Below, piece by piece: positions 61,605-64,000 of a stretch of 64,000 bases of DNA. The notes beneath the pieces were generated by a model. The model did no database searches, had not been told where the DNA came from, and worked only from the letters and a program-made list of their open reading frames with translations. Every line of letters begins with the position of its first letter. Position 1 is the stretch's first letter. The translations under genes and the position numbers were made by a program. Origin of the DNA: Desulfitobacterium metallireducens DSM 15288 (lineage in GTDB: Bacteria; Bacillota; Desulfitobacteriia; Desulfitobacteriales; Desulfitobacteriaceae); the NCBI RefSeq assembly GCF_000231405.2, contig NZ_CP007032.1, positions 2,914,001 to 2,978,000 on the forward strand. Direction: 5' to 3'.

Positions 61605-62762
61605 ATGAAAGCGATTATTATTACGACTCCGCTGGGAAACGGACATAATTCGGTTGCGCAAGCGCTATCCACCTATTTAACAAAGCAGCATGTTGAAAAT
61701 ATCGTTCTCGATTTATATGAAAATATTCAGCCTATGCTCAAGGATATTATTTCCAAGGGCTACTATCTTTCCATGAAATCAATGACTCTCGTAAAAGACT
61801 TTGCCTCAGATATTTACGACCTGAATGAAAAACGCGATATGACCTCGGAGTACTCACTGAACCGCGTTCAAAACATCATGCTCGCTTCCAAACTGAATAA
61901 AGTCATTGATGAGTACAATCCTGATCTGATCATTTGTACCCAAGTTTATGCGGCTCAAGTTGTCGACGTCTTGAAGGAAAAAGGGAAAGTGTCAGCTACC
62001 GCAGTGGGCATCATCACTGACTTTACAGTTCAATCCTATTGGGAGGATGTCGAGCACTTTGAATATATCGTAGTTGGAAGTGAGCTATTAAGCTTCCAGC
62101 TCAAAAAGCGCAACATTCAACCAGAGCGAGTTTTGCCCTTCGGAATCCCGATCGCCGACAAATTCGCACTTCAAAGGAGCAAAACGCAAGCTTGCTCCCT
62201 GCTCAATCTCAGTGATCACACTAAGAATGTCCTAATTATGGGCGGCGGTATGGGCTTTGGCAATATCGATAAATATATTGAGGAAATCGATAAAAGCGTT
62301 TTGGACCTGCAGATGATCGTCGTCTGCGGAAGCAATAAAAGCTTATATAAAAAGCTTCAAGGAAAATCCACCCGTAAAAAGATGGTCGTCCTTGGTTACA
62401 TCAATTATGTAGATATCCTCATGGATGCCAGCGATTGTATTCTGTCCAAACCGGGCGGGATTACAACCTCTGAAACATTAGCCAAAGGGTTACCAATGAT
62501 TATGATTGACCAGCTTCCCGGCGTGGAAGATCGCAACGTTGAATTCTTGCTTAACAATGGAGCCGCTCTTTTCGTGACGAAGACTTTTTCGATCGATGAG
62601 GCATTGCATGTTCTGTTGGAATCCTCACAGCGGCAACGAACGATTAAAGCCACTATAAAAACCTTAGCTAAACCCGATTCTACCCAGCATTTATGTGATT
62701 TCTTGATTGATAAAATATCCTATCAGCAACATGCCAAATTGGCCAAAGGAGACCTCCAATGA
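61605..62762 (+). CDS. MGDG-synthase/UgtP-type glycosyltransferase
   Basis: A GT28-type glycosyltransferase of 385 residues resembling diacylglycerol glucosyltransferase UgtP and plant MGDG synthase. The N-terminus TTPLGNGHNSVAQALSTYL matches the acceptor-side G-x-GH motif; the C-terminal nucleotide-sugar site appears in VLIMGGGMGFGN and SKPGGITTSETLAKGLPMIM. It probably adds hexose to diacylglycerol to make glycolipid for the membrane or a lipoteichoic-acid anchor. It follows the FtsH-like gene by 13 bp and overlaps the next gene by 4 bp. A cardiolipin synthase gene lies across the divergent promoter. Confidence 0.87.
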   Translation: MKAIIITTPLGNGHNSVAQALSTYLTKQHVENIVLDLYENIQPMLKDIISKGYYLSMKSMTLVKDFASDIYDLNEKRDMTSEYSLNRVQNIMLASKLNKVIDEYNPDLIICTQVYAAQVVDVLKEKGKVSATAVGIITDFTVQSYWEDVEHFEYIVVGSELLSFQLKKRNIQPERVLPFGIPIADKFALQRSKTQACSLLNLSDHTKNVLIMGGGMGFGNIDKYIEEIDKSVLDLQMIVVCGSNKSLYKKLQGKSTRKKMVVLGYINYVDILMDASDCILSKPGGITTSETLAKGLPMIMIDQLPGVEDRNVEFLLNNGAALFVTKTFSIDEALHVLLESSQRQRTIKATIKTLAKPDSTQHLCDFLIDKISYQQHAKLAKGDLQ

Positions 62763-63151
62763 ATTGGTTTAAACAATTTATGGCAGGGAGATATGGAGTA
62801 GACCCATTATCTATTGCCTTACTGATTGCTTATCTACCCGTAACTTTAATCGCACAACTTTCAAATCTAAAGATACTTAATCTGCTTGCATTAGCTATTC
62901 TCTTCGTAAGCTACTTTAGAATCTTCTCACGCAATATTCCAAAACGCAGCCAAGAAAACCAGAAATTTTTACTCAAGTGGTATCCGGTAAAAAATTGGCT
63001 CACTCTCAAAATTTACCGAATTAAGGACAGAAAAATACATCGCTATTTCAAATGTCCAAACTGTGAACAAAACGTACGTGTGCCTAAAGGTAAAGGAAAA
63101 ATCCGCATTACCTGTCCCAAATGCAAAAAGAGCTTTGTCAAAAGGACTTAG
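62759..63151 (+). CDS. Membrane protein with C-terminal zinc ribbon
   Basis: Unrecognised 130-residue protein with two hydrophobic segments (about 18-36 and 38-56), a basic linker, and a C-terminal zinc ribbon (CPNC at about 99-102 and CPKC near 120-123). The ATG overlaps the glycosyltransferase stop by 4 bp, so the two are translationally coupled. Such zinc-ribbon membrane proteins are common small partners in Clostridia, but no function can be assigned. It ends the marR operon; I see no strong terminator in the 16 bp before the convergent gene. Confidence 0.75.
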   Translation: MNWFKQFMAGRYGVDPLSIALLIAYLPVTLIAQLSNLKILNLLALAILFVSYFRIFSRNIPKRSQENQKFLLKWYPVKNWLTLKIYRIKDRKIHRYFKCPNCEQNVRVPKGKGKIRITCPKCKKSFVKRT

Positions 63152-63167
63152 ACACTATACAGCCAGC

Positions 63168-64000
63168 CTAGTCTATACGCAAACACCCGCTTGCTCCTTT
63201 TGTAATTTCTTCAACCCAATGGAGTAATTCTAACAAATACCCTTTATTAGAGCCTGAATAACTGGGATCGGTTTCAATACGATTATGAATCAATGTGATA
63301 TGTTCCGTCGTCTCAAGATAAATCGAGGGGGCTACTGAAGCCTTGGGATCCATAATTAACGAGAGTAAATAAAAGCTTTCCGACAAGAGCTTTGTCAGAT
63401 CGCGCTCCAGTTCAGCTGAAAAAGGCCTTATCCATCCTTTACGAAGCGCTAGGATTTGCTCAACCGCAAAGCTCATTCGTTCTAACCGCTTCAACGGCTC
63501 GACATAAGATAATCGAAACGTTTCATCCGTTTTTCCCCGTAGATTCTCTTTTCCAGAAAGAGTCACCAGCTTTTTCGCATGGCTTATCGTATCGTTTAAA
63601 TTTTGGATAGACTCTTTTCTCACCGTTTTTTCGGAATCGAGCACTGCTCGGAAAACATGTCTATATATTTTTATCACCTGATCCCGTGCCTCATCAAAGG
63701 TGTTTTCCACCTGTTCTTTGTACTTTGGAGGGAAAATGAGCCAATTCACCATAAAGGCAATCGAAATACCGAGAGCGGTATCGATGAAGCGATTGAAAGC
63801 GTAATTCAAAGGTTCTCCCATGATGTTAAGCGTAATGGCAATAAAAACAACACTTGCGATTTGCATGGATGCATTCCAGCGCATATAGTTGAGCACCGCA
63901 AAGGTGACGATAATTCCAAGCCCTATCCATAACGGATTATTTATCGCCACTAAAGCAAAAAGATAGCCAAACACTGCTCCCACGAAAGTCCCTTTTAATC
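63168..64000 (-). CDS. Aromatic acid exporter (ArAE/FUSC-type) membrane protein, N-terminus beyond window
   Basis: At least 277 residues, with the reading frame open to the window edge, so the N-terminus is missing. The visible part begins in a helix-rich region (GTFVGAVFGYLFALVAINNPLW, ILGIIVTFAVLNYM-like, IASVVFIAITLNIMG, ALGISIAFMVNWLIFPP), followed by a soluble helical C-terminal domain (from about residue 95 of the visible part) with KYKEQVENTFDEARDQV. This is the layout of the aromatic acid exporter family of Firmicutes (DUF939/FUSC-like). The 3' end is convergent with the marR operon. An internal GTG at 63983 is unlikely to be the start. Confidence 0.82.
   Translation of the reverse strand, partial: LKGTFVGAVFGYLFALVAINNPLWIGLGIIVTFAVLNYMRWNASMQIASVVFIAITLNIMGEPLNYAFNRFIDTALGISIAFMVNWLIFPPKYKEQVENTFDEARDQVIKIYRHVFRAVLDSEKTVRKESIQNLNDTISHAKKLVTLSGKENLRGKTDETFRLSYVEPLKRLERMSFAVEQILALRKGWIRPFSAELERDLTKLLSESFYLLSLIMDPKASVAPSIYLETTEHITLIHNRIETDPSYSGSNKGYLLELLHWVEEITKGASGCLRID

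Overview
The window looks like chromosomal DNA of a spore-forming, anaerobic, low-to-mid GC Firmicute, most likely a Desulfosporosinus/Desulfitobacterium-type member of the Clostridia. Supporting this are a Rex redox repressor, a class I hybrid cluster protein, two rubrerythrins, two CISM molybdopterin oxidoreductase systems, LL-DAP aminotransferase, small sporulation-type proteins (YjcZ, Spo0E-like, YqfQ-like) and Firmicute leader RNAs (T-box, S-box, purine riboswitch). The genus is an inference from gene content, not from a marker gene.

Layout. 0-7 kb: a fatty-acid beta-oxidation regulon (fadN-fadA-fadE, TetR-type FadR and a divergent enoyl-CoA hydratase) with three copies of an 18-bp FadR-like operator. 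7-12.5 kb: small sporulation-type genes, an aldehyde dehydrogenase, hcp with a Crp/Fnr-like palindrome, and an NlpC/P60 hydrolase. 12.5-19.5 kb: a purine module in which a guanine-class riboswitch precedes an NCS2 permease, followed past an intergenic terminator by yqeC, a MobA-like transferase and a three-subunit xanthine-dehydrogenase-type molybdenum hydroxylase. 19.5-27.7 kb: an orphan sensor kinase, a polar amino-acid ABC transporter, an unusual operon of HisC-like aminotransferase, TDT/SLAC1 transporter and CntK-like racemase, and rex. 28-30.4 kb: HxlR regulator, TraB-family membrane protein, and an XRE-regulator/membrane-protein pair. 30.7-38.3 kb: a T-box-controlled TrpXYZ-type transporter, a PAS-GGDEF diguanylate cyclase, a NitT/TauT-type transporter and about 300 bp of GC-rich, hairpin-rich DNA of unknown function. 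38.3-42.7 kb: dapL, a tandem duplication of a rubrerythrin gene with its promoter and PerR-like box, and a GltD-like flavoprotein. 42.9-51.7 kb: a Tat-exported DMSO-reductase-type complex with its TorD chaperone, then a cytoplasmic molybdopterin oxidoreductase with ferredoxin subunit and a PucR-type regulator. 51.8-57.6 kb: HD-domain protein, SAM-riboswitch-controlled metA, and serC-serA-DUF1015 behind a T-box leader with two antiterminator/terminator modules. 57.6-64 kb: cardiolipin synthase, a marR-ftsH-glycosyltransferase-zinc-ribbon operon and a membrane exporter that runs off the window.

Themes: redox and molybdoenzyme physiology (Rex, Hcp, rubrerythrins, three molybdoenzymes, MobA-like maturation) and amino-acid supply under RNA-based control (Trp, Ser, Met). 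The least-explained items are the aminotransferase-transporter-racemase operon, the hairpin-rich element near 38 kb, and the double T-box module upstream of serC. No tRNA, rRNA, CRISPR array, transposase or prophage was seen.
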